Shown here: piece by piece, positions 35,161 through 46,821 of the stretch
Position numbering within the stretch: position 1 is the first letter of the stretch
How the letters are laid out: each line of letters starts with the position of its first letter
From: Bipolaris cookei
Lineage: Eukaryota > Ascomycota > Dothideomycetes > Pleosporales > Pleosporaceae
Direction of reading: 5' to 3'
Assembly: GCA_002286855.1 (NCBI GenBank)
Contig: NRSV01000061.1
Coordinates: 1 to 64,000 of the forward strand
DNA length: 64,000 nucleotides
Notes under the pieces: model-generated
The model's input: the letters and a program-made list of their open reading frames with translations, nothing else
What the model was told of the DNA's origin: nothing
Databases searched by the model: none
Program-made: the position numbers and the translations under genes

Positions 35161-35729
35161 TTATGCCTTGACAGGGCCGCCCTGTGCGTCCTGGGAAATG
35201 TCGTTCTCAAACTCCGAAGCCGAGGTTTCCCGGTTCAGGCTCGTCTCGCGGTGCAAAAATGTGTGTTCCTTGACGGGGCTGCTAGCCAAATCGCCCTGGG
35301 AGGCAGCGGCGCTGTTGCCATTGCTGTTGGCGGAACCATTTTGCCCAATGGGTGTGGAGGGGGCGATATGCGGGATCTTCTCGGGATTGGGGTGCTCGCG
35401 ACCGACTTGTGTAACGCCAACGTCACCAGCTTTTCCGGCCTTGGAGAGGGCATAGTCGCCACTGTCAAAGTACTTGCGCTCCTGTGGATAGTTGTTAGAC
35501 AAATAATTGGACACTGGTATGTCTATGCAGGAAAGTAACGCACCTTGAGCTTGTTCTGGAGAAGGTCTTTTTTGTTGGGCAGCTTGCCATAAAGGCGGAA
35601 GAGCTTGGCCTCCTGCTCGGACAGTTTCTACCCGTGCAGTGTTAGCCGTGGCTGTTTGCGAAAAAGAGGTATGTAAGGATTGCTATGACGTACGCTAACA
35701 TCCACCTTGTTCTGCTGGTGCGGGTTCAT
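35161..35729 (-). CDS. igo1: Endosulfine family protein (Igo1/Igo2 type)
   Basis: Small phosphoprotein that, when phosphorylated by the Greatwall/Rim15 kinase, inhibits protein phosphatase 2A-B55 and so supports quiescence entry and mitotic timing. Three exons (35729-35694, 35627-35544, 35481-35161) give 146 aa; all phases close. The conserved core is QEAKLFRLYGKLPNKKDLL followed by QNKLKERKYFDSGDYALSKAG, with the invariant FDSGDY motif whose Ser is the Greatwall target. The rest is a disordered Ser/Asn/Gly-rich tail. The start MNPHQQNKVDVS is short, as usual. Assignment rests on the FDSGDY core, which is specific to the family. Confidence 0.93.
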
Positions 35730-37142
35730 GGTGGCGGTATTGAGAGTTGTGTTGTTGTGGTGCTGTGAATTGCAAGCGATGATGTTGTCGGGAGGGGTAA
35801 CTGCTTGGGAGAGATGCAGACAGAGGATGATATAAGCTCCTTATGGCGCCACAGGAGGTGATGGGCAGGCGCAAGTTATTTTATAGCACAGTCGGGTCCT
35901 GTTGGGTTGGGTTGGCCAATTTGGGCGAGTACTGTCGACGGCGATGTGACAGGGACAGGGCGAAGTCTGGTGTGATTGCACGCCCTGACGATTGGGTGTC
36001 GACGGAGCTCGGACTTGGCTCGTTCGTGCTGCTGCTGCCCACTGCCTGACAACGCACAACGGTCAGTGTGCTATGACTCGTCTGGCCTAGATCTATGGCT
36101 TCTGCAACGGCAGTGCCTGGAGGATGGAAGTGGTGGTGTTGGTAGTAGCGGTAGTGGTAGTGGTGGTGGAGATGGGAATGCCCCTCTATCCAGCCGACTA
36201 TGCGATAAGCCTTAGTCGCCCAAGGTGCCGAATGCGGGACGCTGCGCGTAGTCAATCGAGCAAAAAAACGAGATGTAGATACTATGGCAAGAGACGAATA
36301 GAATGCAAGTCACAAAGCAAGACGAAAAGTGCAGAACAGGCGCGATTTATGGAAAGATGCGGGCGGTGACAGTTATGGTAGATGCTTGGGTTTAACGTTG
36401 GAGAGGCCGACCCAAGGAGGGGTAGATGCAGCAGATATGTATGTAGGCAATGCAGTGGGCCGGGTCCAGCTATTCCCAAGGGGCGTGGCTGGATATGACG
36501 GGTTAATTGATGCAGTAGGCACAAAGCAATTCAGGGAAAAGAAGCCGTTGCCGCGAAACCATCGTGCTTGGTCACTTAATTACTCTGCCCTAGCCCACCA
36601 ACCCTCTTGCGGCGTGCGCGTGCGAGGCACACGACGGATTGCCCCAGCCCTTACCAGACTGAGCACCCGCACAACGTCATACACCACCTTACTTGGCTTC
36701 TTGGGCCCCTGAGATGACTGTATGGAGATGCCGTCGTCGATTCGCCTTGCACTCGTTGTCCTTCTGTCAATTGTATCATGACAATGGTGCGCTTTTGGCT
36801 GGCACCGCGCGACCATGCTCCCTCCCCCCGCATGTAATGGTGCATCCTGACCTGGCTCTGATAGGCTGCTCCGCTCTGCTAGTCTCGCCATCTATCAAAT
36901 CTTGACGGTCACCCTCCCACCACCACGCAATCCGGCTAGCTAAGTGCTCTTGCAGGGCTCCGAATCTCACTCTCCGATCCGAACCCAAAGCAACCGTCGC
37001 TGAGGCGTCGAGCCAGACAAGGTCTGCCCCGCCCGTGGCGGTCCTTTCTTCGCTTAGCACATGCTGTGAAATTCCACGCCAGAAAACCACTGTAATACTC
37101 AGCTCACAGTCTTTTCCCCAACTTCCTCCAATCACAGGCAGA
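35730..37142. other. Long divergent intergenic region
   Basis: 1.4 kb between the start of igo1 (minus) and the Sfm1 gene (plus). ORFs of up to 149 codons overlap on both strands and look like chance frames in GC-rich DNA. A run of TGGTGG/GTAGTGG-type repeats at about 36124-36172 codes for nothing sensible. Both promoters should lie here. Confidence 0.55.
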
Positions 37143-38015
37143 ATGGCGAGCACTGGCAAGACTTTTGTAGTAGAGCACCTCGACCCGGAACTCGAGGAAT
37201 GGTCGTCCTTGGAATACTCGGCCATTGCAGCAGAGTCCCACGCTTCGGGCGCTCAATTCTTGCTCTCTTCCGTCCCGACTTTCTTAACCTTGCCTGCCAA
37301 CCTCCAGGGCGCCAAGGGCCTCCAAGTTGAGACTAGGGGAATCGAAGAGATATATGCTGACAAAAAGGACAAAGTATGCTTGCTTGATCCAGCAGCATCC
37401 AAGGACCTGAGCCCAGAAGACGGTGACACTTTTGACATTTTTCTCTTCGGCGGTATCCTGGGTAAGCACACGTGATGCATTCAACCACCGTTCGTCCGAG
37501 TAGCTATGAGCTGACGCCGCCTAGGAGACGATCCACCCAGAGGTGTGTGATGCCGCAAACGCTGGGCAGTTTACTCTCCGTCAGCTAACAGCCTGTATGT
37601 AGACCGCACTTCAGAGCTGCGCAAGAAGGGATATCAAGGCCGTCGTCTAGGTCCAGTACAGATGACAACCGACACTGCAGTCCGTGTGACTAGGATCTGC
37701 GTCCAGGACAAGGGTATGTCATCCATGCTCGTCACAGATGCTAGTTTTGTGGATGTGAGATGCTCATGAAACGCAGTACCCGTCGACCAGATCCCATACA
37801 TAGACCACCCAGATCTGAAGATCAACAAGAACGAGAGCACACAGATGCCGTTTCGCTATGTCAAGGGCAACGATGGACAGCCTGTTATGCCCGAGGTACG
37901 CATTGCCGCACATGCAACGTTTCGGAGGCAGGATGGATGGCGCTGACCAGATCATCAGGGCATGCGTGATCTTATTGTCAAAGACTCGGCAAAAAGCCTA
38001 AACGATCTCTTTTAG
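37143..38015 (+). CDS. sfm1: SPOUT-type protein arginine methyltransferase (Sfm1-like, DUF431)
   Basis: Yeast Sfm1 methylates an arginine of ribosomal protein uS3 (Rps3). Five exons: 37143-37461, 37525-37542, 37603-37713, 37777-37895 and 37959-38015, 207 aa with all joins closing. The N-terminus TFVVEHLDPELEEWSSLEY opens the fold. The knot region reads IFLFGGILGDDPPRDRTSEL, split by two introns so that GDDPPR sits on an 18-nt exon. Then GRRLGPVQMTTDTAVRVTR and the conserved tail MPFRYVKGNDGQPVMPEGM. The length and motifs match the family through to the end (KSLNDLF). Its last 38 bp overlap a doubtful minus-strand ORF. Confidence 0.93.
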
Positions 38016-38781
38016 ACAGCATGGGACTAAGCCTCAGGCCCAGCCTCGAAGCCGCAGCCGGGTCCGGGGCTAGCAGCATGGGAAACATCCATGCGCCACT
38101 GTGGCACGCAGTGTTCGACGATAATGGACACGTACCGCTTCTGGGAATATTTGTTAGCATTAATAACAGCACTCTAAGTCCTTCATAGGCTCTGTGGTGT
38201 AGCTCTGGCTGGTGGCTCGAGAGCTCATTCAGACCCTTGGGAAACGGGCCGATTAGAGGGCGACGGTGCTCCAGAACCCTTTCCGCATGTCTGTGGCAAG
38301 GTAGTACTAGTAAGTGAAGTAGGATGGTGTCCACAGCCAAGGCAATCACAATAGCAGTAGTCGCCTCGATAGTGCAAAAGAAGCCTTTGCCGTGAGCTTC
38401 CATGTTGCGAAACCCTTGGAATGCGGGATCGAAGCTGCATGCTTCCGTAACAGGCAACACGGGCGCGGAGACGCGTGTTCCAACTCTCTTGAACGCAGGC
38501 CTCGTGCAAGCCTGAGGCCAAAAGAAGTGGGTGATACGTGGTTGAAGCAAGTGGAACTGCCCAGGCGTATCAGATGCAGCGCGCACTGCGTGTCTTTTCG
38601 AGACGCGGAGTTGGAGGGAGCCGGAGAGGGAGGCGCTGTGATTGGCTGACTTACAGTAAGGAACCACGGCCGATGCGCCAAAGAAGTGCTCGATAGCCAT
38701 GTTCATATCCCTACTCATACCGTGGTGTATTCTTGACCACTTATTTTTTTTCTTTGTCGCTCGAGCCAAACCAGCGGTCAA
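37978..38781 (-). CDS. Doubtful ORF, possibly a small spliced gene
   Basis: A 267-codon ORF on the minus strand between sfm1 and kex1. As a single reading frame it looks random. However, an ATG at 38698-38700 opens MAIEHFFGASAVVPY, immediately followed by a good donor (GTAAGT at 38658-38653). Near 38130 a good acceptor (TATTCCCAG) precedes KRYVSIIVEHCVPQWRMD in another frame. This suggests a short spliced gene ending near 38030 instead of the long ORF, but I could not find a single join that closes, and I recognise no family. Treat as a hint only. Confidence 0.2.
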   Translation of the reverse strand: MTAGLARATKKKNKWSRIHHGMSRDMNMAIEHFFGASAVVPYCKSANHSASLSGSLQLRVSKRHAVRAASDTPGQFHLLQPRITHFFWPQACTRPAFKRVGTRVSAPVLPVTEACSFDPAFQGFRNMEAHGKGFFCTIEATTAIVIALAVDTILLHLLVLPCHRHAERVLEHRRPLIGPFPKGLNELSSHQPELHHRAYEGLRVLLLMLTNIPRSGTCPLSSNTACHSGAWMFPMLLAPDPAAASRLGLRLSPMLSKRDRLGFLPSL

Positions 38782-39130
38782 AGAAATCCCTTCTTTTCTT
38801 GCTTTGCTTTGCTTTTGCTCTTGCGTAGATTGTCTCGCGTATCTGAATATTACCGCCGTCGAGGCCTCCCCCCCTTGGTATTGGACCCCGATTTACAGGG
38901 ACCCGTCAGCCGCCCAGTAGCCACCTATCCTACATTCTTCATATCCGAACTGTGCTACAGCCCCGACAACCACACCCGACTATACGATACCTGCTCACAC
39001 ATTCCATCCACGCACTGCCCACGCTTCCCCACTCCTACCCCATATCCCCCCCCGTCGGCCCATGAGGTAGTCGCAGCGCGCACCGCAACCTCCGCGGCCC
39101 TCCATCCCGACACGCATACGCGGTCCCAGT

Positions 39131-41161
39131 ATGGCCTCCTCACATCCACCGTCGCGATGGCGAACAGCCTTGCTCGGCGGTCTCATCGCCACCATATCAT
39201 GGCTTCCTAGCATAATGGCAGCAGAAAAGACACAGGCCGACTACTTTGTGCGCAAACTCCCTGGTGCACCAGAGCCGCTATTGAAGATGCACGCAGGGTA
39301 AGCACGCCGGTGATGGGGAGAACCATGGCCAGTCTAACCATCTTATAGGCACATTGAAGTAGACCCGCAAAACAACGGACACCTCTTCTTCTGGCACTAC
39401 GAGAACCGCCACATCTCCGACAAACAACGCACAGTATTATGGCTGAACGGCGGCCCTGGCTGCTCCTCCATGGACGGCGCTATGATGGAAGTTGGCCCTT
39501 ACAGAGTTCGCGAAGGCGGCCAGCTCGAATACAACAATGGCTCTTGGGACGAGTTCGCCAACCTGCTCTTCGTAGACCAGCCCGTAGGCACTGGCTTCAG
39601 CTACGTGAACACGGACAGCTACCTCACCGAGCTCGACCAAATGGCTGAACACATGATTACCTTCCTCGACAAGTTTTTCACCCTTTTCCCCGAATATGAG
39701 AATGATGATGTGAGTAAAGGAAAGGTGGTCACAGTGCATTTTACTAACGCGTGACAGCTATATATTGCCGGTGAATCGTATGCCGGACAGCACATTCCTT
39801 ACATCGCCCGCGCCATCCTCAAGCGAAACAAGATCAACGCCGCCAAAAACCCATGGCCGCTCAAGGGTCTCTTAATTGGAAATGGCTGGATTTCGCCAGT
39901 TGACCAATACCTTTCATACATTCCTTTTGCCTACCAGAATGGCCTCATGCAGAGCGGCACAGATTCGGCCAGGCGCATCGAGAGCCAGTTGAAAGTCTGC
40001 ACAGAAAAGCTCAGTGATGGCGGCATGGACAGAGTGGATACATCAGAGTGTGAGCAAATCATGGTCAGGATTCTGGAAGAGACCAAGAACCCAAAAGCAG
40101 ATGAGATGAACCAGTGCGTCAACATGTACGACATCCGCCTGCGCGACGACTCATCCTGTGGAATGAACTGGCCTCCAGATCTTTCCCTAGTTACTCCCTA
40201 TCTCCGCCGACCCGATGTCATCCAAGCACTTCACATTAACCCCGACAAAAAGACAGGCTGGCAGGAGTGCAACGGTGCTGTCTCTAGCCACTTCCGTGCT
40301 AGGAAGAGTGATCCCTCTGTCAAGTTCCTGCCTGAGATTATTGAACAGGTTCCCGTTCTGCTGTTTTCGGGTGACAAGGATTTGATCTGCAACCATGTTG
40401 GCACCGAGGCTATGATCCAGAACCTCAAGTGGAATGGCGGAAAGGGCTTTGAGGCCTCCCCGGGTGTTCAGAACGCCAAGCAGGATTGGATGTTCGAAGG
40501 AGAACCCGCCGGGACCTGGCAAGAGGCGCGTAACCTAACCTATGTCGTCTTCTACAATTCCAGCCACATGGTCCCATTCGACTACCCGCGACGCACCCGA
40601 GACATGCTTGATCGCTTTATGGGCGTCAATATTGAACAGATTGGCGGTGCTCCTGCTAACAGCCTCATCAACGGCGAAAAGGGACCCCTGACTAGTGTGG
40701 GTGATCATCCCAACTCCACAAAAGCCGAAGAAGACAAAAGCAAGGAACTCAAAGCAGCAGAGTGGAAAGCCTATAAGCGCTCAGGAGAGACCGCCCTTGT
40801 CGTCACTGTCATTGTCGCATGTCTCTGCGCATTCTTTCTCTGGCGTAGTCGTCGTAAGAACGCTGAATATAAAGGTGTTGATGGCGGTGACGAAGGCCGG
40901 GAATCCCTGCTCACCGGCATGGGCCTCGACAACTTCCGAAGACGAGACCGGAGCCATGATGTTGAGGCGGCAGATTTTGACGAGAACGAACTCGACGATC
41001 TGAATGGTGCAAAAAAGAAGAAGCTGTCAGGTAATGCCTATGCTTCTGAGAAGGGCCACGGACCTACTAACGACTCATCTTTTTCCTTGGGTGCTGATAG
41101 CGACGACGACGATGAGGCGGGTTCCAGTGATGCTGGTAGGAGAAAAGAGGCGTCTCGTTGA
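39131..41161 (+). CDS. kex1: Pheromone-processing carboxypeptidase Kex1
   Basis: Late-Golgi serine carboxypeptidase (peptidase family S10) that trims C-terminal Lys/Arg from pro-pheromones and secreted proteins. Three exons (39131-39297, 39349-39709, 39758-41161) give 643 aa. A signal peptide is followed by [15 protein letters not shown]. Then come [15 protein letters not shown] (oxyanion region), the nucleophile [10 protein letters not shown], the catalytic Asp in [12 protein letters not shown] and His in [10 protein letters not shown] single membrane helix ([17 protein letters not shown]) lies near residue 525, and the cytosolic tail is acidic ([19 protein letters not shown]), as expected for Golgi retention in this family. 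Introns are 51 and 48 bp. Confidence 0.96.
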
Positions 41162-42224
41162 GTCAATTGCAAGGGAGCAGGCATGCTTAATATGTATGTT
41201 GCTGTAAGGACGTAAAATAGACTCTTTGTGCTACTCAGCAGATGCTGCATTATAGGCGTTTTGTGGTTTTGCAGTTGAGCCTGTGGAGGTGTATATAGGC
41301 CTTGGGAATGTATTTCAGGATATCTCTATATGTACCACAAGTAAACACTTTTTTCGCATCTTCTCTGCTTTGAGTAAACATTTTGCAGGATTCGCTAAGG
41401 TCTGATGAAACTGTGTTGAATCGAACACTGAGAAGTATTGGCTTGGCTTGTTTTAAAGTGCTTATCGTGCTCTGGGTTTCATTTCCCCATTCGTAGGGAA
41501 GTAATCGTCGACGGTTCTTGTTTCAAAGATCGAAGCTTACATATATCATGGGTATATTTGTTCTCCCTTCTTATCCGATCTCTCAAATGACGCAATACCG
41601 ATTGACGTCTCACGTTTCTCACCTATATCACACAGAAACTATACCAACGAAGATCGAGCTGCATAGGTTCTAATGGAACAATAATAATATACTAACGAAG
41701 AACGCTTTATTTATTCTATCAAGAATCTTGAAGGTACACACGCAGTACATACACATGTAGATGTATTTTTAGAATATACAACTCAAGATATCCATGTATG
41801 CAAAGCTGTGATGTCGTGTTCCCAGTACCTAGACATCTACCCCACACCTTCGCTCTCATGTAGCGTCGTTCCGAGAAGCCGCGGCTTCATTCCGAGGACG
41901 TGAGTTCCCCACATCAACCACGCCCTATGTACGTACATACACCGCATGCAACGCGCCCTTGGGTGTACATTAGCAGCCTAATCGAGTCCAATCAAATACT
42001 ACCTGAGAAAATACCGATATATAATAAACAGCCAACAATCACCTTGCTAGCTCTGCAACCCAAGGTCACCAAATCCCCGGCCCTCCCTTCCTCCATAAAC
42101 CGCATCCACCCGCATCTGCCCCACCTGCTTTCCAATCTCCTCCCCCCTCCATCCTCCTCCCACATCTCACACAAGACCAAGTCTCCAATCCCAATCCGCT
42201 CAAACAAGAAAACCAAAACAATAC
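41162..42224. other. Intergenic region, nothing recognised
   Basis: 1.06 kb between kex1 and the YCII gene, both on the + strand. It holds the kex1 3' flank and the promoter of the next gene. From about 42050 the + strand is rich in C/T. The ORF of 183 codons starting near 41900 overlaps the YCII gene in another frame and looks like a by-product of that bias. Confidence 0.55.
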
Positions 42225-42825
42225 ATGCACCACCTCTTCCTCCGTCGCGCTCTACAATCTCGACCCCGCAATCTCGTCCGCAGCCTACCCTCGCACCTAC
42301 GCAAAGGACCCGGTTTCCTGACTACCCAGCGCACCATGAGTTCAACATCGCAGCCGCTCCAGGAATGGCTCGTTATTGTGCCGGACCACAAGGAGGCGCT
42401 GAGCAAGCGGCTTGCGGTGCGCCCGAAGCATTTGGAAGGGATGAAGGGTGATAGGGAGGATTTTTGGCTTTGGGGTGGTGAGTTCCTTCTTTCCCTTCGT
42501 TCCTACTTGCCTCATACCCTTCTTCCCTTCCTTCCCCCTACCTCTTCTCCTTCTCTCCTTCCTCTCTTTGTCTTGTTTCATGAGGTTTGCGAGGACTGTG
42601 CTAACATACAATGCGTGTTACATAGGCGCCATGCTCGAAGAACCAATTCAACCTGGCGACACGAATCCGCCCAAGATGAAGGGCTCGGCGTGTTTGATTG
42701 GCGCGGCGACGCGCGAGGAGGTTGTGGAAAGGCTGAAGGACGATATTTATGTTAAAGGAGGTGTGTGGAATTGGGATGAGGTGCAGATTATTCCGTTTAA
42801 GAGTGCGGTGAGGAAAGCTTTGTAA
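42225..42825 (+). CDS. YCII-related domain protein, probably mitochondrial
   Basis: Two exons (42225-42477, 42626-42825) give 150 aa. The first about 37 residues (LFLRRALQSRPRNLVRSLPSHLRKG) are Arg-rich without acids, like a mitochondrial presequence. The rest is a dimeric alpha-beta barrel of the YCII type: EWLVIVPDHKEALSKRLAVRPKHLEG, then GAMLEEP, MKGSACLIGAATREEVVERLKDD, and VWNWDEVQIIPFKSAVRKAL. The conserved His/Asp pair of YCII proteins may be the DHKEA segment. The function of fungal members is not established. An internal ATG (MSSTSQPLQEW) could give a cytosolic form. The intron is 148 bp and strongly pyrimidine-rich. Confidence 0.88.
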
Positions 42826-42982
42826 GGAATAAAAACCAGAGAAATGGCATATATTTATTTGCTATGCCAGAGGTTTATTGCTGTATTGGCAAAATACTTT
42901 TACATATTATATCCCAAGCCCACTATTGGAACTCACTAGATGATGTGCATGCTTATAGCAAGATATGGTCATATACCACATT

Positions 42983-43348
42983 TCAAGACTCCATCTCACA
43001 AGTCACGCAAGAAGTAGCTGCAATTGCACCAATTCCCGCGCCAGCAGTAGCAACAACCATACTATTAACAACCACCATACCAGCCCCACCTGCTGCCGCA
43101 CTCTGCAAAAGAACAAAGATACTTCCTGTCTGCACAGGACTAATTATAAGCTGAATAACCGCAGTCGCAGATCCTGATATTCAAAACCAGTCATATCCCT
43201 CTTCCCCGTCCCATCAGCACCACACAACCACATATCCATAGGAGAAAAGGTACAACATATCTCCAACAACACCCTTTCCCATAAATCCGGCACCCAAATC
43301 ACCTCCAGCGCCAACACCACCATCCCCGGCTGTAGCCAGAAAAACCAT
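42983..43348 (-). CDS. Small hydrophobic protein resembling the IFI6/ISG12 family
   Basis: The second exon (43173-42983) is clear: SATAVIQLIISPVQTGSIF, LLQSAAAGGAG, then NSMVVATAGAGIGAIA, a Gly/Ala-rich hydrophobic pattern with GS(I/L)F..LQSAAxGG as in interferon-induced 6-16-like proteins, which also occur in fungi and usually sit in membranes. The first exon is less sure. MVFLATAGDGGVGAGGDLGAG (43348-43273) continues the Gly-rich theme and joins in phase through a weak donor (GTGTTG), giving 88 aa. A different 112-codon ORF covers exon 1 and the intron in another frame and is probably a shadow. The role of fungal members is unknown. Confidence 0.5.
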
Positions 43349-43660
43349 ATTGACCACAATGCCCAGCAATCTACTTGACAATTTTCCCCCAGTAAATCCG
43401 CATCAGTAATAGTATACATCACTCCAGGAAATCGACATGATAAGCGAAATTGTCCTCGTGATTCAACATCTGTTTGCTGCATATAGAGTGCAGTGATAGT
43501 ATAACAGGACCTAACTCATAAACTCATTCCTCCATGCCATATGGCGAGCATCTCCAATCATAAAATACCCAACGTCGTAAATAAAACACGATATGAGCAA
43601 CACAAACCGGGTGCTACGCTCATCCATCCCTAACCATGACCAGTATCCAAACAACCACCC

Positions 43661-46485
43661 TTAACCACTGCACATGACGCAAGCCTCAGGGTTCTCTATT
43701 GAGCAAGCAAGGACAGCATCGGCATAAATGTCGCCATCCCGGGCTGCACTATCGTCCTTGGAGTCTTCTTCTTGCTTGGCCTTGCTTGAAAGCTCCTCAT
43801 CCTGCTTGCCAACAGCGTCAGCAGCAACCATCTTTGGGCTGTCGCCCTCATCTACATCAGCCTTGAAAGGTTTGCTGGCGAGGGCATTTTTGCTCTCTGG
43901 GGCAACATCTACCTTGGCAACACCATTTTCACCGTTGGCACCTTCCTCGGACTTTGTGGCATACATCGGTCGTGGGGTTGCTTGCGATGATGAAACACCG
44001 GAGCTACGGATTGCCTCTGGGACGAAGCCTGGTTGCTTTCGCACCTTTGGTAGAGCACGGGCAATGTTGGTGTCTGCAACCTTGAGAGCCTCCTGGTCGA
44101 CAGTGAACTGAATTGGAGCAGAGGCGGCCATGGTACGGAGGTAGTACATGCCCGTCTTGAGACCAAGCTTCCATCCAGCAAAGTGCATCGAGGTGATCTT
44201 GCCCATGGTTGGTTCCTTCATGTGAATGTTAAGCGATTGTGACTGATCAATGAAGGCACCACGGTCAGCAGCCATCTGAATGATTGTTCGCTGCGAGATT
44301 TCCCAAACGGTCTTGTAGAGCGTCTTGGTCTCCTCGGGGATGTTGGGGATCCTCGCAATAGAACCACCCTCGGCAATGATGCGGTTCTTCATGTTCTCAG
44401 ACCACAGACCCATGTCGACAAGGTCCTTGAGCAGCCATGGGTTGACAACCTGGAACTCACCCGCGAGCACACGACGAGAGTAGATATTGGAGGTGTAGGG
44501 CTCAAAGCACTCGTTGTTTCCAAGAATCTGGGAGGTCGAGGCAGTTGGCATGGGAGCGATCAACAGAGAGTTGCGTACACCATATTGAGCAATCTTCGCC
44601 TTCAACTCTGCCCAGTCCCAGAGATCGGTAGGTGTGGCATTCCACATGTCGTACTGAAGTATTCCCTGTGAGACGGGAGATCCCTCGTAGGTCTCATATG
44701 GGCCAAGCTCCTTAGCAATGTCGCAGGAAGAAGTGAGAGCAGCATGGTAGATGGTCTCGAAGATCTGGATGTTGAGCTTCTTGGCCTCTGCCGACTCGAA
44801 CGGAAGACGCAATGCGAGAAAAGCATCGGCCAGACCTTGCACACCCATACCAATAGGTCGGTGACGGAAGTTGCTGCGGCGTGCCTCCTCGACAGGGTAG
44901 TGGTTGATTTCAATGATCTTGTTCAAGTTGCGGGTGACAACCTGGGTGACCTCGTGAAGCTTCTGGAAGTCAAACTCACCACGCTTGTAGTCGACAAAGG
45001 AGGGCAGAGCAAGAGAAGCCAGGTTGCAAACAGCAACCTCATCAGGTGCAGTGTACTCGACAATCTCCGTGCACAGGTTGGAGCTACGGATAGTGCCCAA
45101 GTTCTTCTGGTTGCTCTTACGGTTGCAAGCATCTTTGTATAGCATAAAAGGGTTACCGGTTTCGGTCTGGGCTTCGAGAATGGCATACCACAGCTTCTGT
45201 GCGCGGACAGTCTCACGGCCCTTGTTCTGCTTCTCGTAGCTCTCATACAGAGCTTCAAACTCATCACCATAAACATCAGCGAGGCCAGGACACTCGTTGG
45301 GGCACATGAGAGTCCACTCGCCATTCTCCTGGACACGCTTCATGAACAGATCGGGGATCCACAGAGCGTAGAACAAGTCACGGGCGCGAACCTCCTCCTT
45401 GCCGTGGTTCTTGCGGAGATCAAGGAAGCCAAAGACATCAGCGTGCCACGGCTCAAGGTAAATGGCAAAAGCACCGGGACGCTTGTTGCCGCCCTGGTCG
45501 ACGTAGCGAGCAGTGTTGTTGTACACACGGAGCATAGGAATGAGACCGTTTGATGTTCCATTGGTGCCACCAATGTATGAGCCAGTAGCACGAATTCGGT
45601 GGACGTTGAGACCAATACCGCCAGCGGTCTTGGAGATCAAAGCACAAGTCTTGAGTGTATCGTAGATACCGTCGATGCTGTCCTCCTTCATATCGATGAG
45701 GAAGCAAGAAGACATCTGAGGTGAGGGAGTGCCTGCATTGAACAGCGTCGGTGAGGCGTGTGTGAAGTACTTTTGTGACATGTAGTCATAGGTCTCAATG
45801 GCCTTCTCAATGTCCTCGCCGTGAATACCAACAGCGACACGCATAAGCATGTGCTGTGGACGTTCAGCAACCTTGCCATCTATGCGGAGGAGGTATGAAC
45901 GCTCAAGCGTTTTGAAGCCAAAGAATTGGTAGTTGAAGTCTCGGTCGTATACTATAGCCGAGTTGAGCTCCTCTGCATGATCCTGAATGACCTTGTACAC
46001 AGAATCTGAGATCATAGGCTGGTGCTTGCCATTCTTTGGGTTGACGTAATTGTAGAGATCCGCCACGACTGCAGAGAATTGCTTCTTTGTCTGCTTGTGG
46101 AGATTTGATACGGCGATACGGGCTGCAAGGATGGCGTAATCGGGATGTGTGGTGGTCATGTAGGCTGCTGTCTCGGCGGCCTGTTGTGTGTCAGGGATGG
46201 TGAGGGGTATGAGGCACGTTCACAGGCCTACCAAGTCATCCAGTTGGGTCGTGTTGACACCCTGGTAGACACCAGAGATGACCTTCATTGTGATGGCGGC
46301 GGGGTCGACATGGTCGGGATCGAGGCCATAACATAGCCTCGACACACGAGCTGTGATCTTGTCGAACTGCACGCGTTCCTTACGTCCGTCTGGATGCAAT
46401 TGTTAGCATAGGGAGAAAGTTTGCAGCCAGGGGAATCGGAGGCGGTGAAGGCAAGTTAGTACATACCACGCTTGAAGACGAACAT
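43661..46485 (-). CDS. rnr1: Ribonucleoside-diphosphate reductase, large subunit
   Basis: Class Ia R1 subunit; makes dNDPs from NDPs with a small subunit that supplies the radical. Three exons (46485-46467, 46389-46232, 46180-43661) close to 898 aa. The start [22 protein letters not shown] is the ATP-cone, the overall activity site. Catalytic Cys residues are visible in [15 protein letters not shown] and in [23 protein letters not shown], with the radical-relay region near [25 protein letters not shown]. The C-terminus ends CVMCSG, the shuttle cysteine pair. A variable linker of about 90 residues (Ser/Glu/Lys-rich) precedes it. Transcribed divergently from mitochondrial bL17; an MCB element lies 143 bp upstream. 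Confidence 0.97.
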
Positions 46486-46627
46486 GTTGAATTAGAAAAG
46501 TCCTACGACTAAAGGGTATCTGGTACTTGTGTATATGAAAGGAGGGTTGAGTATAAAGAAGAGCGTGCAGACCAGGAGGGGTGAGTGGGTGCAGGGACTT
46601 ATAACGCGCTGCGAGGGTCTGAAAGAA

Positions 46628-46633
46628 ACGCGT
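46628..46633. promoter_or_regulatory. MluI cell-cycle box (ACGCGT) upstream of rnr1
   Basis: A palindromic ACGCGT sits 143 bp before the rnr1 start in the 336-bp divergent gap shared with the bL17 gene; a related ACGCGC is at about 46603. MBF-type factors use this box to drive S-phase genes, RNR genes included, in yeasts. Use here is an inference. Confidence 0.5.
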
Positions 46634-46821
46634 CGCGTTGCTTAGGTCACGGATTAGTGTTAAGTGCTTGCATAATCCGGCGATAGTAGACGCAGGGGTG
46701 GGGTCGGGTAAACGCCGGCTGGCCGCCCGAACTTTTCGTGGGTTGGAGGTATTGCATACTGCGACAGCATCCACGCCTTGCACATCCTCCGCCCAAGACC
46801 TAGTCGACCCAATTGCCCATC

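Noticed and set aside
41900..42451. 183-codon Ser/Pro-rich plus ORF
   Set aside because: Overlaps the first exon of the YCII gene in another frame and follows the C-rich bias of its leader.
43144..43482. 112-codon minus ORF rich in Trp and Cys
   Set aside because: It overlaps exon 1 and the intron of the IFI6-like gene in a different frame; the Gly-rich frame fits the neighbouring exon better. Not fully excluded.
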